Source of the DNA: Nocardia sp. CDC159
GTDB lineage: Bacteria > Actinomycetota > Actinomycetes > Mycobacteriales > Mycobacteriaceae
Direction of reading: 5' to 3'
Assembly (NCBI RefSeq): GCF_023740735.1
Contig: NZ_JAMRXH010000008.1
Location: 307,570-371,569, forward strand
Length of the DNA stretch: 64,000 nt
In this document: in pieces, positions 1 through 8,443 of the stretch
Numbering within the stretch: the first letter of the stretch is position 1
Layout: each line of letters opens with the position of its first letter
The notes under the pieces: model-generated
Told to the model about the DNA's origin: nothing
Seen by the model: the letters and a program-made list of their open reading frames with translations, nothing else
The model's database searches: none
Program-made: the position numbers and the translations under genes

Positions 1-2
1 CG

Positions 3-593
3 GAGGTCTTCGCGGCCTGGGCGGCACGGGTTCGTGCGCTGACCGAAGCGGAGTGGTCCACCCCCACCCGCCTGCCGGGCTGGACGGTGCAGGATCTGGT
101 CGCCCATATGGCACCGGACAAGCGGGTATTGGAGCTGCTGCGCGGTCCGCGAGTGGACTCCCCGGCCATCACGAGCGGCGCCCAGATGCTGCGGATCTAC
201 AACATGCCGGGCGGGGTCGCGCACACCGCCGCCGACCAGAACGCGGAATTGGCGCGTGAGGCCGCGAGCGCGGGCCCCGAGGCACTGGTCGCCTTCTTCA
301 TCGACGACGGGCCCGAGGTGATCGCCGAATTCCGCAACGCCGACCCGAATATCGGTGTCGCGCACCCACATCCGGCCCTCGGCACCGTCAGCTTCGGCAC
401 GCTGATCGAGGTAATGATCGTCGAGGCGACCGTCCACATGCTCGATCTGATGGCCGCCGTCGGCGGCGATCCGATTCCCGCGGCGGCATTGCGCCGGACA
501 GCGGAGATCCTGTCGGCGGTCCCCGATCCGGTCGAATTCATCGAGGCGGCCTCGGGCCGATCGACCGCGACCGTACTACCCGTCATGCGTTGA
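3..593 (+). CDS. Mycothiol-dependent maleylpyruvate isomerase family protein (5' truncated)
   Basis: The reading frame is open from the first full codon, so the start lies upstream of the window; about 196 residues are visible. The segment LPGWTVQDLVAHM is the signature of the DinB-like, mycothiol-dependent maleylpyruvate isomerase N-terminal domain, in which the His is a metal ligand. A second motif further on, MIVEATVHMLDLM, supplies another His typical of the metal site. Members of this family are mostly uncharacterised mycothiol S-transferases or isomerases in actinobacteria, acting in the cytoplasm. The substrate cannot be told from sequence. The next gene is convergent, with only about 20 bp between stops. 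Family assignment is confident; exact function is not. Confidence 0.75.
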   Translation, partial: EVFAAWAARVRALTEAEWSTPTRLPGWTVQDLVAHMAPDKRVLELLRGPRVDSPAITSGAQMLRIYNMPGGVAHTAADQNAELAREAASAGPEALVAFFIDDGPEVIAEFRNADPNIGVAHPHPALGTVSFGTLIEVMIVEATVHMLDLMAAVGGDPIPAAALRRTAEILSAVPDPVEFIEAASGRSTATVLPVMR

Positions 594-614
594 GCGACAA
601 TACGATCCCGACGT

Positions 615-1526
615 TCAGGACACCTCGCGGGCGGGCGGCTCGCCGACATCCGAAGCGGCACCGTCCGTTTCGTCCTCGACGCCCACCGCCTCGAGCGCGA
701 CCTGATCCATGGCGGCCGCGATCCGCAGCCGCTCGGCGACCTCGTTGAAGATGTAGAAGTTGGGAATCGTGCCGACCGGGGCGAGCGAGTGCCAGCGGCC
801 GTCGACCTTGATGCGCACCATACCGTCGCGCGAGTCGATGGTCTGCACCCGCTCCCAGCGATAGGAGGCGCCCTGATATCTGAGATCGTCCAGGCATACC
901 GCGATTTCGCCGAAATCGACGGTCTGCTCGGCATCGATGGCGGCGACCACCATCGGTAATTGCGTTGCGGTGACGGCCGACTGGATGTGCGGGCCCCATT
1001 CCCGGGCGTCGGCGAACAGATGCTCGTCGAATTCGGCATGCATGGCGCCCGGGCCGGTGACGACGAAGGAATAGTCGGTCGCCGCGGCGTCGGCCGGGCG
1101 GAATGGGATGACCAGCTGCCGCACTTGGACGCTGTCCCAACGGAATGCGACGATCTCCTCCCCCGAGTGATACACCGTCATGCCGTGGTCGAACAGGTCC
1201 AACCGGGCGCCGCGGGCGCGCCGATTGTGCTGACCGCGCAACCCCATGGCCGTGAGCGGGATGATGGCCAGGCCACCGACCGCCACACTGCCGACGAGCG
1301 AACCCGCCGCCGCGCAGATGACGCCGACGATCAGCAATCCGCCCGCCACCAGCGCGCAGCCACGCACGACCGTGTCGTTGCTGATCGGCGCCGGCTGGAA
1401 CGTCTGCCGGTGTGCGCCCAGCTTCTCGTACTCGGCCATGAGATGAATCAGCTGCGTCAGGGGCACCGTTCGGCGGCCATCGGTTCCCCCGTCGCCGCGT
1501 TCGAGCGTGCTCGGGGTGGTGGTCAA
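615..1526 (-). CDS. Conserved membrane-anchored hypothetical protein (DUF6585-like)
   Basis: 303 residues. Two adjacent hydrophobic segments lie at about residues 55-75 and 78-95, followed by a basic stretch (RGQHNRRARGARLDLFDHGM) and a long soluble C-terminal part. The LDLFDHGMTVY...EIVAFRWDSV pattern resembles actinobacterial DUF6585-type proteins, whose soluble part looks PH-like; function is unknown. The start used is TTG at 1526, preceded by a strong GGAGGG only 3 nt away, so the true start could differ by a few codons. It is transcribed alone. The 258 bp upstream, up to the MFS gene stop, hold no convincing gene. Confidence 0.6.
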   Translation of the reverse strand: MTTTPSTLERGDGGTDGRRTVPLTQLIHLMAEYEKLGAHRQTFQPAPISNDTVVRGCALVAGGLLIVGVICAAAGSLVGSVAVGGLAIIPLTAMGLRGQHNRRARGARLDLFDHGMTVYHSGEEIVAFRWDSVQVRQLVIPFRPADAAATDYSFVVTGPGAMHAEFDEHLFADAREWGPHIQSAVTATQLPMVVAAIDAEQTVDFGEIAVCLDDLRYQGASYRWERVQTIDSRDGMVRIKVDGRWHSLAPVGTIPNFYIFNEVAERLRIAAAMDQVALEAVGVEDETDGAASDVGEPPAREVS

Positions 1527-1784
1527 TATCCCTCCAATAGGCGGTTTCTCCGCGCGAAGCGTATTCGACCGAGTGGCATCCTGCTACCGCTACGCGCGGT
1601 CGACGCGCCGGAAATTTGGACAAACCGACACGGCCTGGATCGCCAGATCTCGATTCGATCTCGGTCGTGTGCGAGTCGGGCCATCTTAGCGCCCACCGAA
1701 CCGCGTGCGACGGACCGGTATCCGCCCGTCGACACCCCTATACCCCGAAAAATGCCCTTCGCAACAAATCGGCGGCTCCGGAAT

Positions 1785-2969
1785 TCACCACGCCGACACG
1801 TACTCTCGCTTCCGGGAACGCGCGACCAACACGACCAATGCGGCCAAACCCACCCCCGCCCCGATTCCCAGCGCGGCCGCCCCGCCGAATGCCGCCGCGA
1901 ACCCGCCCGCGTCGATCGCCAATCCGGCCAGTGAACTGCCGATGCCGTTACCCAGCGTCAGCGCCGCGCCGTGCCAGCCGAATGCCTCCCCCCGACCACC
2001 ATCGGGCACGATGCGGGTGACCTGGTCGACCGAGGCGGTGATCGTCGGCGCGCACAGCAGCCCCGCCACGAACCCCGTGATCGCCAGCGCGAGCGGGCCG
2101 TTCGCGAAGGCCATCGGCAAGGTCAGCGCGCCCAGCCCGGCCAGCAGGACATAGGTCGACACCGACCGCCGCATGGCGCCGTAGACGAGCCCGCCCACCA
2201 GCGAACCGAAGCCCCACACCGCCATCACCGCGCCCAGCCAGCGCTGCGCCTCGAATTCCCGCAGGGCCGAGACGAAGGTGAGCTCCGATCCGGCCAGCAC
2301 CGCGACCGCCGCACTGGCGCCGATACACAACGCCACGAATTCGATCCGGAACCACTCCCGGCGCGGCGCCGCGCGCGCGGACCGCTCGGCGTCGGTGCGC
2401 AGCGGTGGATTCAGCACCCACACCAGCACACCCGCCAGGATGTGGGTCCACTGCGCGCCGAACAGCACCGGCGAGGTCGACCCGGCCCAGGTCGCCGCCG
2501 CGACGCCCAGCACCGGGCCGACCATGAACGCCGCCTCCACCGACACCGACTCCAGGGCCAGCGCCGACTGCCGGGTGCGCTCGGAGGTCGCGGCGACCAC
2601 CGCCTGGCGCACCACGGTGAAGATCGGAATATCGAAAAGCCCTGCGACGGCGGCGAGTACGAGCAGCGGGACGTAGCCGACGAACGGCGCGATCGACCAG
2701 CAGACCGCGCCCACGACAAGCGACGGCACGATCGTGCGGCGCAGCCCGAATCGGTCCAGCAGTCGCCCGCGCCATGGCCCGCTCGCCGCCGTGCACACGG
2801 TGACGACCGTGCTCAGCACCCCGGCCTGGGCATAGGACCCGTGCAGCGTCTGCACCACATGCACGGCCAACAGGACGGTACCGGCGAAGAACGGGATCCG
2901 TACCAACGCGCCCAGCAGCAGCACATTGCGCGCCGCCGCGATACTCAGGACCTCCCGATAGGACCGCAC
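1785..2969 (-). CDS. MFS transporter
   Basis: 394 residues with about 12 hydrophobic helices and a short N-terminus. It contains the loop 2-3 pattern GPWRGRLLDRFGLRRT (the G-x3-D-R-x-G-R-R motif of major facilitator proteins) and symmetrical halves separated by a charged linker (about residues 195-210, NPPLRTDAERSARAAPRREW). Probably a drug or metabolite/H+ antiporter in the cytoplasmic membrane; the substrate is unknown. GTG start at 2969 with GGTGGA upstream. It lies 42 bp downstream of the reductase gene on the same strand, so the two may be cotranscribed. Confidence 0.8.
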   Translation of the reverse strand: MRSYREVLSIAAARNVLLLGALVRIPFFAGTVLLAVHVVQTLHGSYAQAGVLSTVVTVCTAASGPWRGRLLDRFGLRRTIVPSLVVGAVCWSIAPFVGYVPLLVLAAVAGLFDIPIFTVVRQAVVAATSERTRQSALALESVSVEAAFMVGPVLGVAAATWAGSTSPVLFGAQWTHILAGVLVWVLNPPLRTDAERSARAAPRREWFRIEFVALCIGASAAVAVLAGSELTFVSALREFEAQRWLGAVMAVWGFGSLVGGLVYGAMRRSVSTYVLLAGLGALTLPMAFANGPLALAITGFVAGLLCAPTITASVDQVTRIVPDGGRGEAFGWHGAALTLGNGIGSSLAGLAIDAGGFAAAFGGAAALGIGAGVGLAALVVLVARSRKREYVSAW

Positions 2970-3011
2970 TCCACCGAGCCTGGCATGTGCACCCGCCGCC
3001 GCGCCACGGAT

Positions 3012-4061
3012 TTATCCCATGATTGCGGGCGTCCCGACCAGCCCCTGTTCGAGCAGGCTGCGCGCGGTGACGAGGAGGGTGTCCTCGGTGGAACGCGGTG
3101 TCCAGCCGAGGATCTCGCGCGCCTTGGCATTGCTGACATGGCGCACCTTGCCGAGATTGCCCGCCAGCTCGCTCGCCCCGGGCGCCATCTTGGCCGCCGC
3201 CTTGACCACCCACATGGGCAGCTGCTTGGTCGGCACCCGGTCGGCGTCGGGGCCGAGCTGGTCGCGCAGCAGCTTCGCGACCGCACCCATCTCGATCACG
3301 TCGCCGGCGGAGGCGATGAACCGCTGGCCCGCGGCGGCCGGGTGGGTCATCGCCCGCAGGTGCAGCTCGGCGACATCGCGGACGTCGACGACGGCGAAGG
3401 ACAGCGGCACGATGGCGGGCGCGGTGCCGTCGAGCAGCTTGAGCAGCACCGAGATCGAGTTCGAGAACTCCGGTCCGAGCACCGGACCGAAGATGCCGAC
3501 CGGGTTGACCACCGACAGCTCCAGCCCGCCGCCCTCGCGGGCGAGGAAGTCCCAGGCCGCCCGCTCGGCCAGGGTCTTGGCCTTGACCGTGGGCGGCAGG
3601 GTGGGGTCGTCGAGATTGGTCCAATCCTCCTCGGTGAAGGGACGTTTGGTCTCCTTGTGGCCGTACCCGCAGGCCCCGAAGGCGGAGGTGACCACCACCC
3701 GACGCACCCCCGCATCGCGGGCGGCGCGCAGCACCCGGAGCGTGCCGTCACGGGCCGGGACGATCACCTCGTCCTCGTCCTCGGGCTGGGCGGCCGGGAA
3801 GGGCGAGGCGACGTGCAGGACATGGGTGCAGCCCGCGGCCGCCTCGGCCCAGCCCGCATCGGCGGTCAGATCGGCCGCCGCCACCTCCACCGCGGGTGCG
3901 TTCGCCGCGCCGGCGGCCGCCACCTGCTCCCGAATCCGTTGCGCCGCATCGTTGTTGCGGGCCGTGGTCCGCACCCGGTATCCCTCGTTCAACGCCTGAG
4001 CAATACACCGCGTGGCCAGGAAGCCCGTACCACCGGTCACCAGCACTGTTTCGTCCGTCAT
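3012..4061 (-). CDS. NAD(P)-dependent epimerase/dehydratase-type reductase (extended SDR)
   Basis: 349 residues from the ATG at 4061 (MTDETVLVTGGTGFLA). An in-frame ATG at 4109 would add 16 residues before the Rossmann motif and is less likely. GGTGFLA binds the dinucleotide. A Tyr/Lys pair typical of dihydroflavonol-reductase-like or aldehyde-reductase SDRs is expected around residues 150-175, where TVKAKTLAERAAWDF appears; the Tyr of YxxxK is replaced by a TxxxK pattern (VKAKTLAE), as seen in some family members. Divergent from the hydrolase gene at 4143, leaving an 81-bp shared promoter region. Substrate unknown. Confidence 0.75.
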   Translation of the reverse strand: MTDETVLVTGGTGFLATRCIAQALNEGYRVRTTARNNDAAQRIREQVAAAGAANAPAVEVAAADLTADAGWAEAAAGCTHVLHVASPFPAAQPEDEDEVIVPARDGTLRVLRAARDAGVRRVVVTSAFGACGYGHKETKRPFTEEDWTNLDDPTLPPTVKAKTLAERAAWDFLAREGGGLELSVVNPVGIFGPVLGPEFSNSISVLLKLLDGTAPAIVPLSFAVVDVRDVAELHLRAMTHPAAAGQRFIASAGDVIEMGAVAKLLRDQLGPDADRVPTKQLPMWVVKAAAKMAPGASELAGNLGKVRHVSNAKAREILGWTPRSTEDTLLVTARSLLEQGLVGTPAIMG

Positions 4062-4142
4062 ACCATCGCCATCCGTTCGGTCGGAGTTGCAGGTATTCAG
4101 AAAGCGCATTACCGAGAAAGAGCAGGGCGCAGTCTATAGGGC

Positions 4143-4907
4143 ATGACGACGAGAACCCTTGCCTATGGGTCCCATCCGGATCAGGTGGCCGATGTGGGTC
4201 TACCCGAGGACGGGCCCGCGCCGCTGATTCTGTTGCTGCACGGTGGATTCTGGCGGGCGCGGATCGATCGCGGGTATGCCGACCCGCTGGCGCGGGCGCT
4301 CGCCGCGGCCGGGTACGCGGTGGCCAATGTCGAGTACCGGCGCGTCGGCGACGGGGGCGGGTGGCCGGAGACGTTCGACGACGCGGCCCTGGCCCTGGAT
4401 ACGCTGCCCGGGCGGATCGATCGCGCCGAGCCCGGACGGATCGACCTCGCCCGCGTGGTGTGGCTCGGCCATTCCGCGGGCGGTCACCTCGCCCTGTGGG
4501 CGGCGCTGCGAGATCGCCTGCCCACCAACGCATCCTGGTATCGCGACGAGTCGGCGCGCATCGCGGGTATCGTCGCGCTCGCACCGGTCACGAATCTCGC
4601 CGAGGCCTATCGGCGCGGTCACGGCGAAAATGCGGTAGCGGAATTCCTCGGCGGCGGCCCCGATCGCTTCCCCGAGCGCTATGCCGTGGCCGATTTGCCG
4701 GAACTCGGGCCACCGCCGGTTTCAACCACGGTCGTACACGGTGCACAGGATCAGCGAGTGCCGATCGAGATGTCGCGCGATTACTGTGCGAAGGCGGGCG
4801 CCCGGCTGGTCGAATTGCCGGGGATCGACCATTTCCGGCTGGTCGAACCCGATTCCCCGGCCTGGCCCGCGATCGCCGCGGCCGTGCGCGAGCGGGTCAG
4901 CGAGTGA
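4143..4907 (+). CDS. Alpha/beta hydrolase (esterase / kynurenine-formamidase-like)
   Basis: 254 residues. The oxyanion-hole motif HGGFW is at about residues 31-35 and the nucleophile elbow GHSAGGHLA at about 109-117. A late acidic residue (HGAQDQRVP) and His (GIDHFRLV) complete a classical Ser-Asp-His triad. HGGFW plus GHSAGGHL is typical of small BD-FAE or kynurenine-formamidase-like hydrolases. Cytoplasmic; no signal peptide. The stop overlaps the stop of the convergent secreted-protein gene by 11 bp. Confidence 0.8.
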   Translation: MTTRTLAYGSHPDQVADVGLPEDGPAPLILLLHGGFWRARIDRGYADPLARALAAAGYAVANVEYRRVGDGGGWPETFDDAALALDTLPGRIDRAEPGRIDLARVVWLGHSAGGHLALWAALRDRLPTNASWYRDESARIAGIVALAPVTNLAEAYRRGHGENAVAEFLGGGPDRFPERYAVADLPELGPPPVSTTVVHGAQDQRVPIEMSRDYCAKAGARLVELPGIDHFRLVEPDSPAWPAIAAAVRERVSE

Positions 4908-5514
4908 TCACATAGCTGCCGTGGACCGGGCGGGCCGGATCCGGATTCCACTGCTGCAAGAAGTACGACCAGCCCAGCCACACCCCCGGCGCGATCTCTC
5001 GAAACTCGTGATAGCTCACCGGAATTCCGAGCATTTCCCCGGCGAAGTCGATGGTCCAGGCCGGTTTGCCGTCGCCGTAGGAGATGCCGAGCCGCAGCGG
5101 GCCGCCGGGTGAGGAGCCGAGCAGATAGTTCTTGTGCACGATCGTGCCGCCGGGACCGGGGACGAAGGTGAGCCCATTGCCCAACTGTCCCTCGGCCGCG
5201 GCCCAGGCGCGGCCCAGCGCATAGTCCAGCGGCTGCCCCGCGACCCGGACCTGCGGCAGCACCCAGAACCGCTGCGAGCCGACCGGCGCCGGACCGGGCT
5301 CGGCCCGCAGAAACAGGTCGGCGGCCTGTTCGGGGGTGCAGTGGAAACGCAGCGAATCGACCGTCTTCTCGCGATCGGCCGGGTCGATCACGCACTGCCC
5401 GTCGGCGCGCGGCACCCCACTTCCGGTGTCGGCCGATGCGTATGCCGAGGCCAATGTCATTATGGCGACCGCCGCGACGGCGACCGCACCGAATTTCCGG
5501 ACTACCGCACCCAT
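4897..5514 (-). CDS. Secreted hypothetical protein
   Basis: 205 residues from ATG 5514; an in-frame codon at 5532 would add only MIREVG. The N-terminus (MGAVVRKFGAVAVAAVAIM...) is a typical Sec signal peptide ending near ASAYASA-DTG. The mature part is about 175 residues with two Cys (GQCVID, FHCTPEQ) that could form a disulfide, and aromatic-rich beta-like segments. I recognise no family. Convergent with the upstream hydrolase gene, with which its 3' end overlaps. Confidence 0.6.
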   Translation of the reverse strand: MGAVVRKFGAVAVAAVAIMTLASAYASADTGSGVPRADGQCVIDPADREKTVDSLRFHCTPEQAADLFLRAEPGPAPVGSQRFWVLPQVRVAGQPLDYALGRAWAAAEGQLGNGLTFVPGPGGTIVHKNYLLGSSPGGPLRLGISYGDGKPAWTIDFAGEMLGIPVSYHEFREIAPGVWLGWSYFLQQWNPDPARPVHGSYVITR

Positions 5515-5615
5515 ACCGACCTCACGAATCACACACCCGAAATCGCCCCGATCGTAACCACGGCTCGCCGAGCAATGCGGGCGGCGAAGTTCGGATCACA
5601 CCGTCGGACACGCGG

Positions 5616-6218
5616 CTATCGTCCGGATGGCTCGGTGCGCAATCCGTCCAGCAGTCGACGCAGGGCCGCGAGCGCATCGGCGAGGGCGTTCGGATCGGGA
5701 TTACCCGCCAACCAGAGCGCGGCCTCGTTCATCGCCCCGGAGAGCAGCCGGGTGAGCGGCGTGATCGGTTGCGGCGGAATCACCTTCGCGTCCACCACCG
5801 CGGTGAGCGCGTCGGCGAGGTGGCGGGCGGAGGCGGCCTCGTCCATGGCCCGCCAGTCGTGCCAGCCCAGGACCGCGGGACCATCGATCAGCATGATCCG
5901 CTGAATCTCCGGATCGGCGCAGGTCGACAGGAAGGTTTCGCAGCCGGTGCGCAGCTGGCTCCACGGATCCGCATGGGTGTCCGCCGCCGCGGCCACCCGC
6001 TCGCCGACCTCCTGCTGAACCTGTTCGAGCACCGCGCGGAACAGTTCGGTCTTGCTGTCGAAGTTGTGGTAGAGCGCACCCTTGGTCACGCCCGCGGCCG
6101 CGACGATCTCCGAGAGCCCCACGGCCGCAAAGCCTTTGGCGGCGAACAGCCGCCTGCTCTCGCGCAGCAGGGTGCGGCGGGTCTGTTCCCGCTGCTGGGC
6201 GCGCAGGGCGCTGGGCAT
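5616..6218 (-). CDS. TetR-family transcriptional regulator
   Basis: 200 residues. The N-terminal helix-turn-helix (about residues 12-58) contains LFAAKGFAAVGLSEIVAAAGVTKGALYHNF, the canonical TetR HTH followed by the K-x-E-L-F dimer-side motif. The C-terminal ligand domain includes the LxxxRRLLDGL ending found in AcrR-like proteins. It is divergent from the VOC gene at 6299, and the 80 bp between them carry two operator-like palindromes. It therefore probably represses itself and the VOC gene, released by an unknown small molecule. Confidence 0.85.
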   Translation of the reverse strand: MPSALRAQQREQTRRTLLRESRRLFAAKGFAAVGLSEIVAAAGVTKGALYHNFDSKTELFRAVLEQVQQEVGERVAAAADTHADPWSQLRTGCETFLSTCADPEIQRIMLIDGPAVLGWHDWRAMDEAASARHLADALTAVVDAKVIPPQPITPLTRLLSGAMNEAALWLAGNPDPNALADALAALRRLLDGLRTEPSGR

Positions 6219-6235
6219 GCGAACCTTTCCGTTGA

Positions 6236-6250
6236 CATACCGTTGGTACG
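6236..6250. promoter_or_regulatory. TetR operator-like palindrome, copy 1
   Basis: CATACC-GTT-GGTACG, an imperfect inverted repeat 18 bp upstream of the TetR start codon. It matches copy 2 in half-site and 3-bp spacer. Seen directly; binding by the adjacent TetR protein is inferred. Confidence 0.6.
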
Positions 6251-6267
6251 CGAACTACGTTACCTCA

Positions 6268-6282
6268 CATACCACCGGTATG
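6268..6282. promoter_or_regulatory. TetR operator-like palindrome, copy 2
   Basis: CATACC-ACC-GGTATG, a perfect 6-3-6 inverted repeat ending 17 bp before the VOC start codon. Its centre is 32 bp (about three helical turns) from copy 1, so two dimers could bind the same DNA face and control both divergent genes. Confidence 0.65.
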
Positions 6283-6298
6283 CGAAAGGCGAACGGCT

Positions 6299-6718
6299 GT
6301 GCACCTCCAGAGCTTCTACCCCGTCATCGGCACCACCCGGCTGATCGAGTCGCGTGACTTCTACACCCGCTGGCTCGGCTTCGGGATCACCTTCGAGACG
6401 GATTGGTACATCAGCCTGCGCCGCCCGGGCGCGGTCGAATACGAACTGGCCCTGCTCGATCCGGCCCATCCGACCATTCCGGAGGGCTACCGCCAACCGG
6501 TCCGTGGCCTGCTGCTGAACTTCGAGGTCGACGATGTGGACGCGGAGTGGGAGCGGCTGGTCGTCGCGGGTGGGTTGCGCGCGGAGTTACCGATCCGCAC
6601 CGAGGAGTTCGGGCAGCGGCATTTCATCGTCGCCGACCCGAGCGGTGTGCTGATCGACGTGATCACCGAGGTCCCGCCGTCGGCGGAGTACGCCGGACAG
6701 TTCCGGGTCGGCTCCTAG
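6299..6718 (+). CDS. VOC-superfamily (glyoxalase/bleomycin-resistance-like) protein
   Basis: 139 residues from GTG 6299, with GAAAGG about 10 nt upstream. The N-terminus (FYPVIGTTRLIESRDFYTRWLGF) is the first beta-alpha-beta unit of a vicinal-oxygen-chelate fold. The C-terminal EFGQRHFIVADPSGVLIDVI is the second metal-ligand-bearing unit, with the terminal acidic ligand replaced by Asp-Val-Ile. It could be a dioxygenase, a glyoxalase-like enzyme or a drug-sequestering protein. Controlled together with the divergent TetR gene. Its stop overlaps that of the convergent downstream gene by 4 bp. Confidence 0.75.
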   Translation: MHLQSFYPVIGTTRLIESRDFYTRWLGFGITFETDWYISLRRPGAVEYELALLDPAHPTIPEGYRQPVRGLLLNFEVDDVDAEWERLVVAGGLRAELPIRTEEFGQRHFIVADPSGVLIDVITEVPPSAEYAGQFRVGS

Positions 6719-7308
6719 CGGGAGGGGTTGCAGAATCCGCAGATTCCGCTGGCGGGAAGCTGAATGAAGCATTCCTCGCAGACCTTGGCCCGCACCTCCG
6801 GTTCGGGCTTCGGCTCGGGTCGGGCCGGGGCCTGACCGCGGCGGGCGGCGACCTTCGGGGTGAGCGGCGGAACTCCGGCGGGCACATCGGTGCCGTGCGT
6901 GGCGTAGCACTGCCACCGCGCATAGGCGGCGTGCATTTCGATATCGTCCGGAATCGGCAGCGCCGCCAGCTCCAGCACGTACTTGTAGCTGTCGGTGACG
7001 GTGTGGTTCGGCCGCACGCACAGCGCGGTCAGCGGCGGCTCCCCGGCGGAGTGGCAGCGCCGGGCCACCTTGCGCAGCACGGCATCGACCCACGTCCGCG
7101 TCGGCGCGCTGGTGCGCACCCCCGACATCTCCTGCACCTGCGCGGCCAGCTCGTTGATGGTCACGAAATGCCCGTAACCCCTTGCGGTTTCGACGAGCAC
7201 CTCGTGCGCGGCCAACGCCCACGCCACCGTGGCATCCCGAAAGGACACCGCCGTCCCGTCACTCGCCCGCCAGGCCCCAGAAGTCGTCGAAGTAGCTGCC
7301 CCACTCAT
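6715..7308 (-). CDS. Hypothetical protein with C-terminal zinc ribbon
   Basis: 197 residues from ATG 7308; an in-frame codon at 7362 adds 18 basic residues without a clear ribosome site. The C-terminus CEECFIQLPASGICGFC has two CxxC pairs that would bind zinc. It follows a Pro/Glu-rich linker (ARPEPKPEPEV). The N-terminal part (about residues 20-120) is predicted globular and helical, including VTINELAAQVQEMSG, which has a wHTH-like look. I do not recognise the family. Convergent with the VOC gene. Confidence 0.6.
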   Translation of the reverse strand: MSGAATSTTSGAWRASDGTAVSFRDATVAWALAAHEVLVETARGYGHFVTINELAAQVQEMSGVRTSAPTRTWVDAVLRKVARRCHSAGEPPLTALCVRPNHTVTDSYKYVLELAALPIPDDIEMHAAYARWQCYATHGTDVPAGVPPLTPKVAARRGQAPARPEPKPEPEVRAKVCEECFIQLPASGICGFCNPSR

Positions 7309-7428
7309 AGCCCGACTACGGTAGCGAATCCCCCGCGACTTCGCCAATAACCCCCGTCGCACGTGTCACCGATCACCGCACGCGCAGAACGCATTTGGCC
7401 CGCCGTGGGGGTACCGACCGCGTACGCA

Positions 7429-7464
7429 CGAAGGCCCGCCTCCCAATCGGGAAGCGGGCCTTCG
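7429..7464 (-). terminator. Terminator hairpin after the S10 operon
   Basis: Perfect 11-bp inverted repeat (CGAAGGCCCGC at 7429-7439 and GCGGGCCTTCG at 7454-7464), continued by an inner TCCC/GGGA pair. It starts 28 nt after the rpsQ stop on the minus strand. No T-run follows on the minus strand; ATTTT follows on the plus strand, so it may work in both directions. Confidence 0.75.
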
Positions 7465-7491
7465 ATTTTCGACTGTCAGCCGCGGGAAGGA

Positions 7492-7788
7492 CTACTTGGC
7501 CTTCTCCAGGACCTCCACCAGTCGCCAGCGCTTGGTGGCGGACAGCGGGCGGGTCTCCATCAGCTGGACCCGGTCGCCGACGCCGGCGATCTCGTTCTCG
7601 TCGTGCGCCTTCACCTTGGAGGTGGTGCGGATGATCTTGCCGTAGAGGGGGTGCTTCACCCGGTCCTCGAGCTCGACCACGATGGTCTTGTTCATCTTGT
7701 CCGAGACGACGTAGCCGATCCGCACCTTGCGGCTGCCACGCTCCTTCTCCTTGGCCGGCGTCTTGGCCGGACCTTTGGCATCACTCAT
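7492..7788 (-). CDS. rpsQ: 30S ribosomal protein S17
   Basis: 98 residues. The S17 core is clear: RKVRIGYVVSDKMNKTIVVELEDRVKHPLYGKII, then GDRVQLMETRPLSATKRWRLVEVLEKA. It binds 16S rRNA early in 30S assembly. An N-terminal Lys/Ala-rich extension of about 17 residues precedes the core, as in related actinobacteria. Its ATG overlaps the rpmC stop by 4 bp (translational coupling). Last gene of the S10 operon; a strong hairpin follows. Confidence 0.97.
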   Translation of the reverse strand: MSDAKGPAKTPAKEKERGSRKVRIGYVVSDKMNKTIVVELEDRVKHPLYGKIIRTTSKVKAHDENEIAGVGDRVQLMETRPLSATKRWRLVEVLEKAK

Positions 7789-8024
7789 GCCGCATCTCCC
7801 TTGTCCGCCGGAGCCGAGGCCAGGCCGAGCTCGCGCTCACGCATGACCGTGTAGATACGCGCAATCTCGTGACGGACCACACGCAGACGACGGTTGTTCT
7901 GCAACTGGCCCGTCGCCATCTGGAAGCGCAGGTTGAACAGCTCTTCCTTCGATTCACGCAGGCGGGCGACGAGCTCTTCCTCGGTGAGCTCGCGCAGGTC
8001 TGCGGCCGGAGTTCCGGTAGCCAT
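7785..8024 (-). CDS. rpmC: 50S ribosomal protein L29
   Basis: 79 residues from ATG 8024 (MATGTPAADLRELTEEEL). The frame is open further upstream, inside rplP, but the L29 family starts here. Hallmarks are ELVARLRESKEELFNLRFQMATGQLQNNRRLRVVRHEIARI. It forms part of the polypeptide exit-tunnel rim with L23. Its ATG overlaps the rplP stop as TGATG. Confidence 0.97.
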   Translation of the reverse strand: MATGTPAADLRELTEEELVARLRESKEELFNLRFQMATGQLQNNRRLRVVRHEIARIYTVMRERELGLASAPADKGDAA

Positions 8025-8440
8025 CAGAACTGCTCCTCCCTGGTCACGATCCTGCACTTCATCGGGAGCTTGTGCATCGCGCGGCGCAGCGCCTCGCGAG
8101 CGGTCTCCTCGTTCGGGTAAGACATCTCGAACATGACCCGACCGGGCTTCACGTTCGCGACCCACCACTCCGGCGAACCCTTACCGGAACCCATGCGGGT
8201 CTCGGCGGGCTTCTTGGTGAGCGGGCGGTCGGGGTAGATGTTGATCCAGATCTTGCCGCCACGCTTGATGTGGCGGGTCATCGCGATACGCGCCGACTCG
8301 ATCTGGCGGTTGGTGACATAGGCCGGCTCCAGCGCCTGGATGCCGTACTCGCCGAACGCCACCGAGGTGCCACCCTTGGCCGCACCGGTGCGACGCGGGT
8401 GATGCTGCTTGCGGAACTTGACCTTGCGAGGCATCAGCAT
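8024..8440 (-). CDS. rplP: 50S ribosomal protein L16
   Basis: 138 residues, MLMPRKVKFRKQHHPRR start, the usual L16 form and length. The conserved GRIWIN-type segment is present as GGKIWINIYPDRPLTKKPAETRMGSGKG. It binds the A-site finger region of 23S rRNA. The start lies 3 bp after the rpsC stop, so the two are translationally coupled. Confidence 0.97.
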   Translation of the reverse strand: MLMPRKVKFRKQHHPRRTGAAKGGTSVAFGEYGIQALEPAYVTNRQIESARIAMTRHIKRGGKIWINIYPDRPLTKKPAETRMGSGKGSPEWWVANVKPGRVMFEMSYPNEETAREALRRAMHKLPMKCRIVTREEQF

Positions 8441-8443
8441 GGG

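Noticed and set aside
1948..3624. 558-codon minus-strand open frame across the MFS and SDR genes
   Set aside because: It is out of frame with two clear genes and has an Arg/Gly-rich translation without motifs.
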